A DNA stretch of 64,000 nt from assembly GCF_900100195.1 (NCBI RefSeq), contig NZ_FNES01000009.1, positions 62,001 through 126,000 of the forward strand, written 5' to 3'. Shown one piece after another: positions 40,227 through 49,644 of the stretch. The notes beneath the pieces are model-generated. The model was not told where the DNA came from. It did no database searches and worked only from the letters and a program-made list of their open reading frames with translations. Every line of letters begins with the position of its first letter. Within the stretch, counting starts at the first letter, position 1. A program made the position numbers and the translations under genes. The stretch is from Billgrantia gudaonensis (GTDB lineage Bacteria > Pseudomonadota > Gammaproteobacteria > Pseudomonadales > Halomonadaceae).

Positions 40227-41024
40227 TCAGACCGGCCGGCGACGGCTGAACAGCAGGCTGGCGATGGCCACGATCGCCACGGCAGCGAGCATCAGGGTGG
40301 CAACGGCATTGATCTCGGGAGAGACCCCTTTCTTGATCGCCCCCCAGATGTAGATGGGCAGGGTGGCGCTCTCCGGCCCGGCAGTGAAGAAGCTGATCAC
40401 GAAGTCATCCACCGACAGGGTAAAGGAGAGGAAGAAGGCCGAGATCAACGCCGGCTTGATGGTCGGCAACATGAAGTGCAGCGCTCGCTTGGCCGGCGAG
40501 GCGTAGAGATCCTTGGCCGCCTCGAACAATGCCGGGTCGAGACCGACGAAGCGCGAGTAGACGATCAGCGCCACGAAGGGGATCTGGAAGGTGACGTGAG
40601 CAATGATCATGGTGCCGAGCCCTGGCTGCAGGAATCCGGTCAGCCGGTGGATTTGCACGAAAAAGGCCATCTCGGAAATGCCGAAGACGATATCCGGCAG
40701 CACGATGGGCAGGTAGATCAGCACGATCAGCCAGCCGAGCTTGCGGTGGCGATGACGGTACATGCCATAACCGATGAAACAGCCGATGCCCAGTGCCACC
40801 ACCGACGAGACGATCGCCAGGATCATGCTGTTGGCGAAGGCCGACAGAATCTCTTCGTTGCCCATCAGGCGCTCGTACCAGCGCAAGGAGAAGCCGGTGA
40901 AACTGGCCGCACTGTTGGCCGCGTTGAAGGAGAACAGCGCCACCACCGCCAGCGGCAGGTAGAGAAACAGCAGCGTCAGCCACCAGATGCCGGTCAACGT
41001 GCGCCGCAAGGAGCGCCTGCTCAT
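40227..41024 (-). CDS. potI: Polyamine ABC transporter permease PotI-like
   Basis: Inner-membrane permease of 265 residues with about six membrane helices and the EAA loop (EAAKDLYASPAKRALHFMLP) that contacts the ATPase. The start ATG 41024 overlaps the potH stop in an ATGA arrangement. A much longer frame runs upstream to 41957 but lies inside potH in another frame and was not used. Confidence 0.93.
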   Translation of the reverse strand: MSRRSLRRTLTGIWWLTLLFLYLPLAVVALFSFNAANSAASFTGFSLRWYERLMGNEEILSAFANSMILAIVSSVVALGIGCFIGYGMYRHRHRKLGWLIVLIYLPIVLPDIVFGISEMAFFVQIHRLTGFLQPGLGTMIIAHVTFQIPFVALIVYSRFVGLDPALFEAAKDLYASPAKRALHFMLPTIKPALISAFFLSFTLSVDDFVISFFTAGPESATLPIYIWGAIKKGVSPEINAVATLMLAAVAIVAIASLLFSRRRPV

Positions 41025-41944
41025 ATCACCACCTCCTCGCCGCCGCCCAGGCGCTTGCCGATGCGACGCATGGCGAACAGGCCGATGAAGGTGGCGATCA
41101 GCATCAGAATGGCGCCGGCGGCGCCCAGCGGCCAGTTGGCGGACCCCGCGAACTGATTGGCCACCAGATTGCCCAGCATCATGCCCTTGCCACCGCCGAG
41201 CAGCTCGGGAATCACGTACATGCCGAAGGCGGGAATGGCCACCAGCACGATCCCTGCCAACAGTCCCGGCAGCGTCTGCGGAAAGACCGCATGCCGGAAG
41301 GCACGCAGCGGCGAAGCGTAGAGATCCTGGGCAGCTTCCACCTGGGCCGTGTCGAGCTTCTCGAAGGCGGCATACAAGGGTAGAACCATGAACGGCAGAA
41401 AGTTGTAGACCAGTCCCAGAGTCACCGCGAAGTTGGACGGATACAGCCCCATGTTCGGCGCGACCAGCCCCAGAGCCTCGGCCACGCTGGAGAGGGGCGT
41501 CCCCGGTGCCAGCAGGTTCATCCAACCGAAGGTGCGTATCACCTGATTGGTCCAGGAAGGCACTACCACGGCAAGCAGCATGATCGGGCGCCAGCGGGCG
41601 CGGCAGGTCGAAATGTGGTAGGCGATTGGATAGGCAATGGCCACCACCAGCCCCGTGGCAACCAGCGTCTGCCACAGCGAGCGCAACAGTGTGTAGAGGT
41701 TGCCCGGGCTCCAGCCCAGAAAACCGAAGCCCGCCAAGCGTCGAAACGACTCCAGGGAGAGCGGCATCTCCGGCAGCCCGTAGGTACCGCTGGACATGAA
41801 GGCCACGCTCATCAGGTAGGCGCTGGGCAGCACCAGGAAGAAGACGATCCATGACGCGCCGGGTGCCACGGTCATCAGCAGGTGGCGAGACTCGCGCACC
41901 ATGGCCTGACTGCGAGCGGTGGGGAGCCTGTCGGAATGAGCCAT
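41021..41944 (-). CDS. potH: Polyamine ABC transporter permease PotH-like
   Basis: Inner-membrane permease, 307 residues, six membrane helices and an EAA loop (EAAQDLYASPLRAFRHAVFP). It pairs with PotI to form the channel. Its ATG lies 9 bases after the frame-corrected stop of the ATPase gene but inside the extended, out-of-frame reading of that gene. Confidence 0.93.
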   Translation of the reverse strand: MAHSDRLPTARSQAMVRESRHLLMTVAPGASWIVFFLVLPSAYLMSVAFMSSGTYGLPEMPLSLESFRRLAGFGFLGWSPGNLYTLLRSLWQTLVATGLVVAIAYPIAYHISTCRARWRPIMLLAVVVPSWTNQVIRTFGWMNLLAPGTPLSSVAEALGLVAPNMGLYPSNFAVTLGLVYNFLPFMVLPLYAAFEKLDTAQVEAAQDLYASPLRAFRHAVFPQTLPGLLAGIVLVAIPAFGMYVIPELLGGGKGMMLGNLVANQFAGSANWPLGAAGAILMLIATFIGLFAMRRIGKRLGGGEEVVI

Positions 41945-41953
41945 GTCCCCTCC

Positions 41954-43071
41954 TCACTCTGCCAGGGTGACGAGGTCGTCGGGCGCCACCGCCACGGTGA
42001 CTCGCTCATCGACCTCGGGAAGATGGCGTCCGCGGTTGCTGACCGTGGCCTGCAACGTGACGTCACCGATCGCCAGGCGATATTCGGCATGGCTGCCGCG
42101 GTAGAGGCGCTCGACCACGCGAGCCGGCAAGTGATTGGGCCCCCGACGTCACCGGGAAGCAGGTCCAGCGTCTCGGGGCGAATCAACAGCAGCGCGCCGT
42201 CGCCGGCCTGCTCGACGTGCAACTGGCCCAGTGGCGTGGTGAGCGTGTCACCATCCCGGGCGGTGACCGGATAGAGGTTGTCATGGCCCATGAAACGGGC
42301 CACGAAGGCATTGACGGGCCGCTCATAGACGTCGCGCGGCGGCCCGACCTGCTGGATCAGCCCACCGTTGAGCACGGCGATGCGATCCGACATCACCATC
42401 GCCTCCTGCTGGTCGTGGGTGACGAACACGAAGGTCATGCCGAGTCGCTTTTGAACGCGCAACAGTTCCACCTGGAGCTGGCTGCGCAGCCCCGCATCCA
42501 GCGCCGAAAGCGGTTCGTCGAGCAGCAGCACGTCGGGCTCGCAGACCAGCGCCCGGGCCAGAGCGATACGCTGACGCTGGCCACCGGAGAGCTGATCGAC
42601 GCGACGGTCGATGAGATCCCCCAACTGGATGAACTCGGCGATCCTGGCAACCCGGGCCTCGCGCTCGGCCACCGCAAGCCCCTGCATCTTGAGCCCGAAA
42701 GCGAGATTGTCGCGCACCGACAAATGCGGGAAGAGCGCATAGGACTGGAACACGGTATTCACGCTGCGCCGGTGGGGCGGAACCTCGGTGACATCGCGTC
42801 CGCCGATCTGCAAGCGCCCCCGATCGGCCTCCTCGAGGCCGGCAAGGATGCGCAGCAGCGTCGTCTTGCCACAGCCGGAAGGTCCCAGCAGGGTGAAGAA
42901 CTCGCCGGGCTCGATGGCCAGATCGACGCCGGCCAGAGCCACGGTATCGCGGCCGAAGCGCTTGTGCAGCCCCTGCAGCGCGATGGAAGAGGCTTCACGG
43001 CTCGGGGCAGACCGACCGGTCGCGGCCGCAGGGTTCTCGTCCTTGGCATCCGCCGTCAGGGAGTCACTCAT
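41954..43071 (-). CDS. potA: Polyamine ABC transporter ATPase, frameshifted near the 3' end
   Basis: ATPase with Walker A GPSGCGKTT, signature LSGGQRQRIALARAL, Walker B VLLLDEPLSALD and H-loop VTHDQQ, all intact. After LLIRPETLDLLPGDVGG the frame goes wrong at a run of five C at 42140-42144. Read as given, the protein is 398 residues, ending at 41875 inside potH with a Ser/Pro/Trp-rich nonsense tail. Adding one G (minus strand) restores a normal TOBE end (NHLPARVVERLYRGSHAEYR...) stopping at 41954, 372 residues. It is either a sequencing error or a real loss of the regulatory tail. Confidence 0.85.
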
Positions 43072-43101
43072 GAAGAAGCCCTCGAGGTCGTGGCCGTCGG
43101 G

Positions 43102-44415
43102 TCACAGCCGATCGCGCAACTTATAGAAATGGGTAGCGAGCAACAGCAGCGGCAGGCGCAGACGCCGACCGCCGGGAAAGCGGCGGTGCGGCATCGCGGC
43201 GAAGACATCGAAACGCTCGCTCTGTCCGCCGATGGCTTCGGCCAGCAGCTTGCCGGCCAGCCCCGCCAGCGCCATGCCGTGGCCGGAATACCCCTGCGCA
43301 TAGAAGAGATTGGCATCCACGCGACCGAAGTCCGGTGCGCGGTTGACGGTGATCGCCACGTCGCCACCCCAGCGGTAGTCGATGTTCACGCCCTGGAGGA
43401 CCGGGAACAACCGGGCGATCTTGGCATCCATGCGTGCCGGCAGATTGCGCGGCTCACGACCGTCATAGCTCACTTCACCACCGTAGATCAGCCTCCGGGA
43501 AGCCGTTAGACGGTAGTAGTCGAGAACGAAATTGGCATCCGACAAGGCATCGTTGCGCGGCAACACCTGCGCTGCCTGCTCCGCGGTGAGCGGCTCGGTG
43601 GCGATCATGTAGTTGGCGGCGCGCATCACCCGACCGCTGAGTTCCGGTACCAGCCCGCTCTGGTAGGCATTGGTGGCCAGTACCACGAAGTCGGCGCTGA
43701 CCCGCCCTGCCTGGGTCGTCACAACGGGCTTGGAGCCTCGCTGAACGGACAGTGCCGGGCTGCGCTCGTGAAGCTGCACCCCGGCTGCCTGCGCGGCCCT
43801 GGCCAGCCCCAGCGTGTAATTGAGGGGATGCAGGTGCCCCGCCTCGCGCTCGTAGAGTGCGCCAGGATAGGCATCGGTGACCACGTGCTGCCTCAGCGCA
43901 TCTCCCTCGAGCCACTCCAGAGCTTGGTAACCGTAATCTCGCGCCATGCGGTCGCAGAAGGCCTGGAGCTCTCTCGAATGGCGCTTCTTCAGCGCAGCGT
44001 GCAGGTAGCCCCAGGCCAGTTCGCAAGGGATCGCATGCCGTTCGATGCGCTCCGCCGTGAGACGCACCGCTTCACGGCTCATCTCCCAGACGTCGCGAGC
44101 CGCCTCGCGGCCCAGCGCCTTTTCGACCGTGGCGATATCGGTGCCCAGCCCCGGCAGGATCTGCCCCCCGCTGCGTCCGGATGCCCCATGACCGATCTCG
44201 CCGGCTTCCAGCAGGGTCACCGCATGGCCGCGCTCCGCCAGATGCAGCGCCGCCGACACCCCGGTGATGCCCCCGCCGATGACGCAGACATCGGCCCGCA
44301 CCTCGCCGGACAGCGGCGGGCAAGCGTCCAGGTCCACGACGATGGAGTCGCGATACCAGGAAGCGGGGCGCTCGAGGCGTCGCACGGTAGAGGAAAGGGA
44401 AGCCTGTGTGTTCAT
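43102..44415 (-). CDS. puuB: PuuB-like FAD-dependent oxidoreductase (copy 2)
   Basis: Flavin amine oxidase, 437 residues: ADP-binding VIGGGITGVSAALHLAERG (from about 45), HGASGRSGGQI and QGYSGHGMALAGLAGK. It parallels the copy at 36311-37603 along its whole length but is clearly diverged. It has only a weak SD and its ATG overlaps the stop of a 44-residue small ORF (ATGA), suggesting coupled translation. It precedes the pot genes by 30 bases. The amine oxidised is likely a glutamylated polyamine. Confidence 0.85.
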   Translation of the reverse strand: MNTQASLSSTVRRLERPASWYRDSIVVDLDACPPLSGEVRADVCVIGGGITGVSAALHLAERGHAVTLLEAGEIGHGASGRSGGQILPGLGTDIATVEKALGREAARDVWEMSREAVRLTAERIERHAIPCELAWGYLHAALKKRHSRELQAFCDRMARDYGYQALEWLEGDALRQHVVTDAYPGALYEREAGHLHPLNYTLGLARAAQAAGVQLHERSPALSVQRGSKPVVTTQAGRVSADFVVLATNAYQSGLVPELSGRVMRAANYMIATEPLTAEQAAQVLPRNDALSDANFVLDYYRLTASRRLIYGGEVSYDGREPRNLPARMDAKIARLFPVLQGVNIDYRWGGDVAITVNRAPDFGRVDANLFYAQGYSGHGMALAGLAGKLLAEAIGGQSERFDVFAAMPHRRFPGGRRLRLPLLLLATHFYKLRDRL

Positions 44416-44546
44416 GCGCACTGCGCTCGTTGTTGTTGGCGGCGATCGGCGTAACGGCGAAAACATCCCGGCTCTTGACGTCTCCCGCCGAGCCAGTTTG
44501 ACACCAGGCGACGCACCAATGTCAAGTATTCGACAACACACTCCAT
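44412..44546 (-). CDS. Small ORF (44 aa) translationally coupled to the polyamine operon
   Basis: ATG 44546 is preceded by AGGAGG at the ideal seven-base spacing, one of the strongest SD sites in the window. The 44-codon frame ends in a TGA that overlaps the next gene's ATG (ATGA at 44412-44415). The product begins MECVVEYLTLVRRLV, has three cysteines, and is arginine/glutamine-rich toward the end; no membrane helix is certain. I do not recognise a family. It may be a functional small protein or a leader whose translation opens the oxidase start. Confidence 0.55.
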   Translation of the reverse strand: MECVVEYLTLVRRLVSNWLGGRRQEPGCFRRYADRRQQQRAQCA

Positions 44547-44724
44547 GATGGCGCCTCCTCGAGGGAGCGAACCTTGCAGCCAGAATCGCAAAGAGCGCTA
44601 AGACAACCGCATCCCATGGAATCTTTCTGTCAAATAAAAAACACCACCGAAAGCCGAGTTACCCGTGACGACCATCGCCTGCACGACCATGCTCGGTGGC
44701 AACGCCACCCGGCTGGCACCGCCG
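44547..44724. other. Non-coding gap between moeB and the polyamine operon
   Basis: Contains an AT-rich block (ATAAAAAA-type, about 44630-44642) and, on the minus strand, a TTGACA at 44628-44633 without a convincing -10. GGTGGC-AAC-GCCACC at about 44695-44709 is a short hairpin after moeB. The operon promoter is probably here, but I cannot place it. Confidence 0.35.
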
Positions 44725-45489
44725 TCAGTTCCGCTCGACCGACCCGCACACGGGGCACGCCGGGTCCCGCGGTACCTGGAAGTGGCGCCACTGGCCCCGC
44801 AGGCCATCGAAGGCGGAGAGCCCACGATGCGGCGTGCCGGCACCGCTGAGCAGCTTCATCGCCTCCAGTGCCTGGAAGCAGCCGATGAGCCCCACCAGCG
44901 GCGCCACCACCCCGCTCTCGGCACAGGAGAGGGCCTCGTCGCCCCGCTCATCGGGTGGGTAGAGGCAGGCATAACAGGGGCTTTCGGGATCGCGCGGATC
45001 GAAGACCGCAAGCTGGCCGGAGAAACGGATCGCCGCTCCGGAAACCAGCGGCACGCCGGCCCGTCGACAGGCGGCGTTTATCGCGTAGCGACTGGAGAAG
45101 CGATCGGTACAGTCGAGCACCAGGTCCGAGGCCGCCACGGCTGCATCCATCGCCGCACCATCGAGGTGCTCCGTCAACGCCTCGACGTGGCATTCGGGGT
45201 TGAGAGCCAGCGCCGCATCGCGGGCCGAGGCCGCCTTGTTGTGGCCGAGGTCGGCCATCCCGTGGGCGATCTGACGCTGCAAATTCGAGAGTTCCACCGC
45301 ATCGGCATCGGCCAGGGTGAGCCGCCCCACTCCGCCCGCAGCCAGATAGAGCGCCACCGGCGAACCCAGGCCACCGGCGCCGACCACCAGTGCATGCGAG
45401 GCGAGCAGGCGCTCCTGCCCGTCGATGTCGATCGCCTCCAGCATGATCTGGCGGCTGTAGCGCAGCAGCGCTTCGTCGTTCATGGCCAT
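44725..45489 (-). CDS. moeB: MoeB/ThiF-family sulphur-carrier adenylyltransferase
   Basis: E1-like enzyme that adenylates the C-terminus of MoaD- or ThiS-type sulphur carriers. The 254-residue protein has LLRYSRQIML, the nucleotide loop VVGAGGLGSPVALYLAAGGVG, and two CxxC zinc pairs (CYACLYP and CPVCGS). It lacks a rhodanese domain. The ATG at 45489 overlaps the lrp stop (TGATG); a second ATG at 45483 is possible. Linkage to prmC favours MoeB, but ThiF-type use is not excluded. Confidence 0.87.
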   Translation of the reverse strand: MAMNDEALLRYSRQIMLEAIDIDGQERLLASHALVVGAGGLGSPVALYLAAGGVGRLTLADADAVELSNLQRQIAHGMADLGHNKAASARDAALALNPECHVEALTEHLDGAAMDAAVAASDLVLDCTDRFSSRYAINAACRRAGVPLVSGAAIRFSGQLAVFDPRDPESPCYACLYPPDERGDEALSCAESGVVAPLVGLIGCFQALEAMKLLSGAGTPHRGLSAFDGLRGQWRHFQVPRDPACPVCGSVERN

Positions 45490-45989
45490 CACTTGCTCTC
45501 GAGTTCCTCGATGTCGGGCACGTAGAGGGAGAATTCCTCCTTGACCTCCTCCATTACCACGTAGCTCTTGGACTCCTTCACCCCCGGCAAGGTCAGCACC
45601 ACATCGCCGAGCAGCTGGCGGTAGGCCGACATCTCGGGTATGCGGCACTTGAGGATGTAGTCGAACTGGCCGGAGACCAGATGACACTCCTGAATCTGCG
45701 GCAGCCGCGCCACGGCGCGACGGAACTCGTCGAACACCGCCGGAGACTGGGTCTCCAGGCTGATCTCCACGAACACCAGCAGGTTGGCCTTGAGCGCGCG
45801 AGGGTCGAGCACGGCACGGTACCCACGGATCACGCCAGCCCGCTCGAGACGCTTGACGCGCTCCAGGCAAGGGGTGGTGGAAAGGCCTACCTGAGCGGCC
45901 AGATCCACGTAGGAGATGCGGGCATTCTCCTGCAGGCAACGCAGGATCTTCAGGTCGATGCGGTCGAGCGAGCGAGTCTTGGCTTTCAT
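45489..45989 (-). CDS. lrp: Leucine-responsive regulator Lrp
   Basis: The 166-residue Lrp/AsnC protein has an N-terminal winged helix (LDRIDLKILRCLQENARISY, and LSTTPCLERVKRLERAGVI as recognition region) and a RAM ligand/oligomer domain (VFVEISLETQSP, ECHLVSGQFDYILK). It resembles E. coli Lrp along its full length more than AsnC or local specific regulators. Start ATG 45989 is chosen over an open upstream extension to 46172. It lies between prmC and moeB and shares its stop with the moeB start. Confidence 0.87.
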   Translation of the reverse strand: MKAKTRSLDRIDLKILRCLQENARISYVDLAAQVGLSTTPCLERVKRLERAGVIRGYRAVLDPRALKANLLVFVEISLETQSPAVFDEFRRAVARLPQIQECHLVSGQFDYILKCRIPEMSAYRQLLGDVVLTLPGVKESKSYVVMEEVKEEFSLYVPDIEELESK

Positions 45990-46168
45990 TGTTGGCTGGA
46001 CACACCGTTCGAGTTGGGTGGAGGCTGCCGACCCGGCAGGCGATCCGCCTGAAAAATCCCGGCGACGGAGGAAACCACCAGCGTTCGCTCTCGGGATCGT
46101 GCCGACTGTCGGTATTTTTTCCTGAACAGATGTATCACAGTGCATGGCACCCCTCCAGCACCGCACCC

Positions 46169-47029
46169 TCAACGCAAACCGGACTTTCGCCCCAGGCTGA
46201 CCCGCTCACGCCCGGCCAGGTCACGTCGAGTGGTCACCTCGGCATAGCCGGACGCCATCAGCCGCTCGCGCACCGCCGCCCCTTGGGCGTGGCCGTGTTC
46301 CAGCGCCAGCCACCCTCCCTCCACAAGGTGGTCACGCGACGCCGCAATCAGAAGCCGCAGATCGTCGAGACCCTCGGCGCCGGCCACCAGGGCACTCACC
46401 GGCTCGAAGCGCACGTCGCCCTGCTTCAGGTGGGGATCGTCCGCAGCGATGTAGGGAGGATTGGCGACGATCAGCTCGAAACGTTCACCGGGAAGGGCCG
46501 TGAACCAGTCGCTCGTCCGAAATTCGGCATTGCCGATGGCCAATCGTTCGGCGTTGCGTCGTGCCAAGGCCACCGCCTCGGCCTGGCAATCGACGCCCAC
46601 CACCGACCAGTCCGGCCGTTCGCTGGCAAAGGCCAGCGCAATGGCCCCCGTACCGGTACCCAGATCGAGCAGCCTCCCCGCTGATGCGGGCGCGAGCGCG
46701 AGCGCGACCTCGACCAGCGTCTCGGTATCCGGCCGTGGAATCAGGGTGCTGGGGTGAGTCGCCAGGGAAAGCCCCCAGAACTCCCGCTCGCCGGTGAGAT
46801 AGGCCACGGGATGGCCCTGAACGCGCGCCGCCACCAACGCTTCGAAACGGGCCCGCGCGAGCCGTGGAGCCTCACCGTCGCCCCAGGTATAGAGCCAGGT
46901 GCGGTCGCACCCCAGCGCATGGCACAGCAGCACCTCGGCGTCGAGACGAGGGCTTGGCGATCCGGCGGCCCGAAGGCGAACGGCCGCGCGGGACAGCAGC
47001 CTGTCGAGCGGCACTATTTTGCCCTGCAC
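46169..47029 (-). CDS. prmC: Release-factor glutamine methyltransferase PrmC
   Basis: SAM-dependent enzyme that methylates the GGQ glutamine of RF1/RF2. The 286-residue protein has the N-terminal helical release-factor-binding domain, a SAM-binding LLDLGTGTGAIALAFA and the catalytic NPPY (VANPPYIAAD). It starts one base after prfA, whose product it modifies. Confidence 0.95.
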   Translation of the reverse strand: MQGKIVPLDRLLSRAAVRLRAAGSPSPRLDAEVLLCHALGCDRTWLYTWGDGEAPRLARARFEALVAARVQGHPVAYLTGEREFWGLSLATHPSTLIPRPDTETLVEVALALAPASAGRLLDLGTGTGAIALAFASERPDWSVVGVDCQAEAVALARRNAERLAIGNAEFRTSDWFTALPGERFELIVANPPYIAADDPHLKQGDVRFEPVSALVAGAEGLDDLRLLIAASRDHLVEGGWLALEHGHAQGAAVRERLMASGYAEVTTRRDLAGRERVSLGRKSGLR

Positions 47030-47030
47030 A

Positions 47031-48122
47031 TCACGCCTCCTGCTGCAGGGCGGCGAGCTGCTCTGCCTGGTATTCGTGGATCAGCGGCGCGATCACCTCG
47101 TCGAGCTGCTCGCCGCTGATCACTTCGCCGAGCTTGTAGAGGGTGAGGTTGATGCGGTGGTCGGTGACGCGCCCCTGGGGGAAGTTGTAGGTGCGAATGC
47201 GTTCGCTGCGGTCGCCGGAGCCCACCAGCGAACGGCGCGTGTCGGCCTGCGCCTGGCGCTGGCTGTCGACGGCACTCTGCTTGAGCTTGGCGGCGAGCAG
47301 CGACATCGCCTTGGCGCGGTTCTTGTGCTGGCTGCGCTCCTCCTGGCACTCCACCACCACCCCGGTGGGCAGGTGGGTGAGGCGAATGGCCGAGTCGGTA
47401 GTGTTGACGTGCTGGCCGCCCGCCCCGCTGGAGCGGAAGGTGTCCACCCGCAGGTCCCCCGGATCGATGTCGATGTCGCCCACCTCGTCGGCCTCGGGCA
47501 TCACCGCCACGGTGCACGCCGAGGTATGGATGCGCCCCTGGGACTCGGTGGCCGGCACGCGCTGCACGCGGTGAGCGCCGGATTCGAACTTGAGCCGCGC
47601 ATAGACGCCCTCGCCTTTGATGCGCGAGATGAGCTCCTTGTAGCCGCCCTGCTCGCCGTGACTGGCGCTGACCACCTCGACCTTCCAGCCCCGCTTCTCG
47701 GCGTAGCGCGAATACATCCGGAACAGGTCGCCGGCGAACAGCGCCGCTTCGTCGCCGCCGGTGCCGGCACGGATCTCGAGGAAGACGTTGCGTCGGTCAT
47801 CGGGATCCTTGGGCACCAGCAGTTGCTTGAGGCGCGTTTCCAACGCCTCTAGCTTGTCGCGCCCCTCGGCGAGCTCCAGCTCGGCCAGCTCGCGAAGCTC
47901 GGCATCGCTGTCATCGGCCAGTTCGCCGGCGGAGGCCAGGTCGGCCTCGGTGGCCCGGTAGTCCCGCCAGGCCTCGACCAGTGGCTCGAGCTCGGCGTAT
48001 TCGCGCGAATAGTCGCGAAAGCGCGGCTGGTCGCCGATCACGTCGGGCTCCGCCAGCAGGGCGGCAAGCTCCTCGAAGCGCTCGACGAAGGCATCGAGAC
48101 GCTGGCGCAGGGTCGCTTTCAT
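47031..48122 (-). CDS. prfA: Peptide chain release factor 1
   Basis: Terminates translation at UAA and UAG. The 363-residue protein includes the GAGGQHVN catalytic loop and a PxT-type anticodon-mimic region ([15 protein letters not shown]). It stands between hemA and prmC, the standard order. Confidence 0.97.
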   Translation of the reverse strand: MKATLRQRLDAFVERFEELAALLAEPDVIGDQPRFRDYSREYAELEPLVEAWRDYRATEADLASAGELADDSDAELRELAELELAEGRDKLEALETRLKQLLVPKDPDDRRNVFLEIRAGTGGDEAALFAGDLFRMYSRYAEKRGWKVEVVSASHGEQGGYKELISRIKGEGVYARLKFESGAHRVQRVPATESQGRIHTSACTVAVMPEADEVGDIDIDPGDLRVDTFRSSGAGGQHVNTTDSAIRLTHLPTGVVVECQEERSQHKNRAKAMSLLAAKLKQSAVDSQRQAQADTRRSLVGSGDRSERIRTYNFPQGRVTDHRINLTLYKLGEVISGEQLDEVIAPLIHEYQAEQLAALQQEA

Positions 48123-48133
48123 GGCGTGTCCTG

Positions 48134-49399
48134 TCAGGATTTCGGGGAAGGCGGATCGATCAGCAGCGACTCCGCCGCGGTCAACAGATCGCGGCGCTCG
48201 CTGCCCGACGCCTCGCGCATGGCCACGGTGGGGCGATGCAACAGGCGGTTGGTGAGCTGATGCGCCAGCAGCCGAACCACGCTCTCCGGATCCTCGCCTC
48301 GCGCCAGACGCGCCAGTGCCTGCTGCTCGGAAAGTTCGCGCAGATCGGATGCCTGGTCACGGTAGCGACGGATCAGCTCGCCGCTGCTGCGGATGCGCCG
48401 CTCGTGGAGCCACACGCTGACGCCATGCTCGATCAGCGACTCGGCCTGATCGGCGGCCACCTGACGATGTCGGCGATTCTCCTGAATCACCTCGTTGAGG
48501 TCGTCGACGGTGTACAGGAAGACGTCGTCGAGGTCGCCCACCTCGGGCTCGATGTCGCGCGGCACGGCGATGTCGACCATGAAGATCGGCCGGTGACGGC
48601 GCTTCTTCAGCGCTCTCTCGGCCATGCCCTTGCCGAGTATCGGCAGCGGCGCCGCCGTGGAGGAGATGACGATGTCGGCGCGCGGCAGCGCCTCGGGAAT
48701 CTCGTTGAGCGAGATCGCCTCGGCGTTGAACTCGCCGGCCAACTCTTCGGCACGCTCGCGGGTACGGTTGGCGACGATCATTTCGCGCACGCCCGCCTCG
48801 CGCAGATGACGTGCCACCAGCTCGATGGTCTCGCCGGCACCGATGAGCATCGCCCGCGAGCGACTGAAGTCGTCGAAGATGCGGCTGGCCAGGCTGACCG
48901 CCGCATAGGCCACCGACACCGGGTTCTGGCCGATGCCGGTGCGCGTGCGCACCTGCTTGGCCACGGAAAAGGTATGCTGAAACAGCAGCTCGAGTTCACC
49001 GCCCAGACCCTGGGCATCGCGCGCCGACTGATAGGCCTCCTTGAGCTGGCCGAGGATCTGCGGCTCGCCGAGCACCATGGAATCGAGACCCACGGCCACC
49101 CGCATCAGGTGGCGGGCCGCTTCATTGTCCAGGTAGTGGTAGGCGCAGCGCGACAGATCATCCACCGGCAAACCGTGGAAATCGCTCAGCCAGTCGAGGA
49201 TCGGCCTCTCGCCGCTGGACTCGGTCACGCAGTACAGTTCCGTACGATTGCAGGTCGACAGCACGGCGGCTTCCCGCACCTCGGGCATGCCGCGCAGCTG
49301 ACCGAGTGCCGATGTCAACTGCGGGGGCGTGAAGGCAACCCGCTCGCGCACGGCGACCGTAGCGGTCTTGTGATTGATACCAAGGGCAAGAAGCGTCAT
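48134..49399 (-). CDS. hemA: Glutamyl-tRNA reductase
   Basis: First committed step of C5-pathway heme synthesis: reduces Glu-tRNA to glutamate 1-semialdehyde. The catalytic Cys50 is in [10 protein letters not shown]; the NADPH domain has [12 protein letters not shown]. At 421 residues it is full length. A -10-like TAGAAT (minus strand, 49464-49469) lies in the divergent region, without a clear -35. It heads hemA-prfA-prmC. Confidence 0.96.
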   Translation of the reverse strand: MTLLALGINHKTATVAVRERVAFTPPQLTSALGQLRGMPEVREAAVLSTCNRTELYCVTESSGERPILDWLSDFHGLPVDDLSRCAYHYLDNEAARHLMRVAVGLDSMVLGEPQILGQLKEAYQSARDAQGLGGELELLFQHTFSVAKQVRTRTGIGQNPVSVAYAAVSLASRIFDDFSRSRAMLIGAGETIELVARHLREAGVREMIVANRTRERAEELAGEFNAEAISLNEIPEALPRADIVISSTAAPLPILGKGMAERALKKRRHRPIFMVDIAVPRDIEPEVGDLDDVFLYTVDDLNEVIQENRRHRQVAADQAESLIEHGVSVWLHERRIRSSGELIRRYRDQASDLRELSEQQALARLARGEDPESVVRLLAHQLTNRLLHRPTVAMREASGSERRDLLTAAESLLIDPPSPKS

Positions 49400-49587
49400 G
49401 CGTTAGGCGTCTTCGCGTAGTGTCGTTCGGTGGTGCCGCAAAAGCCCACCTCTGCGGCGCAGAATTCTACCACAGCCTGAGCGTTCGGGCGCCAGGCGGC
49501 CGTCACTCAACCTTGACGCGGCGCAAGAATCCACGGCGAGCCTGGCATGCCCGACGGCAGCATTTCGACAACGGCCAGGTCGCCGCT

Positions 49588-49615
49588 TTGCCCTTTCGCC
49601 ATGAGCCGGTATGCT
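49588..49615 (+). promoter_or_regulatory. Sigma-70 promoter of the TPR lipoprotein gene
   Basis: TTGCCC (49588-49593), a 16-base spacer and TATGCT (49610-49615) match sigma-70 at four of six positions in each box or better. Predicted start is near 49622, 23 bases before the chosen ATG. Confidence 0.5.
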
Positions 49616-49644
49616 GACGGCTCGGTCTATTGGACAGGATTCGC

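Noticed and set aside
40227..41957. potI frame extended upstream to 41957 (576 codons)
   Set aside because: The extension is a shadow of potH; potI clearly starts at 41024 with an ATGA overlap.
44497..44525. Promoter from the TTGACA/TGTCAA inverted repeat upstream of the copy-2 oxidase
   Set aside because: The -35-like TTGACA has no acceptable -10 and lies inside the small ORF, so the promoter is more likely further upstream.
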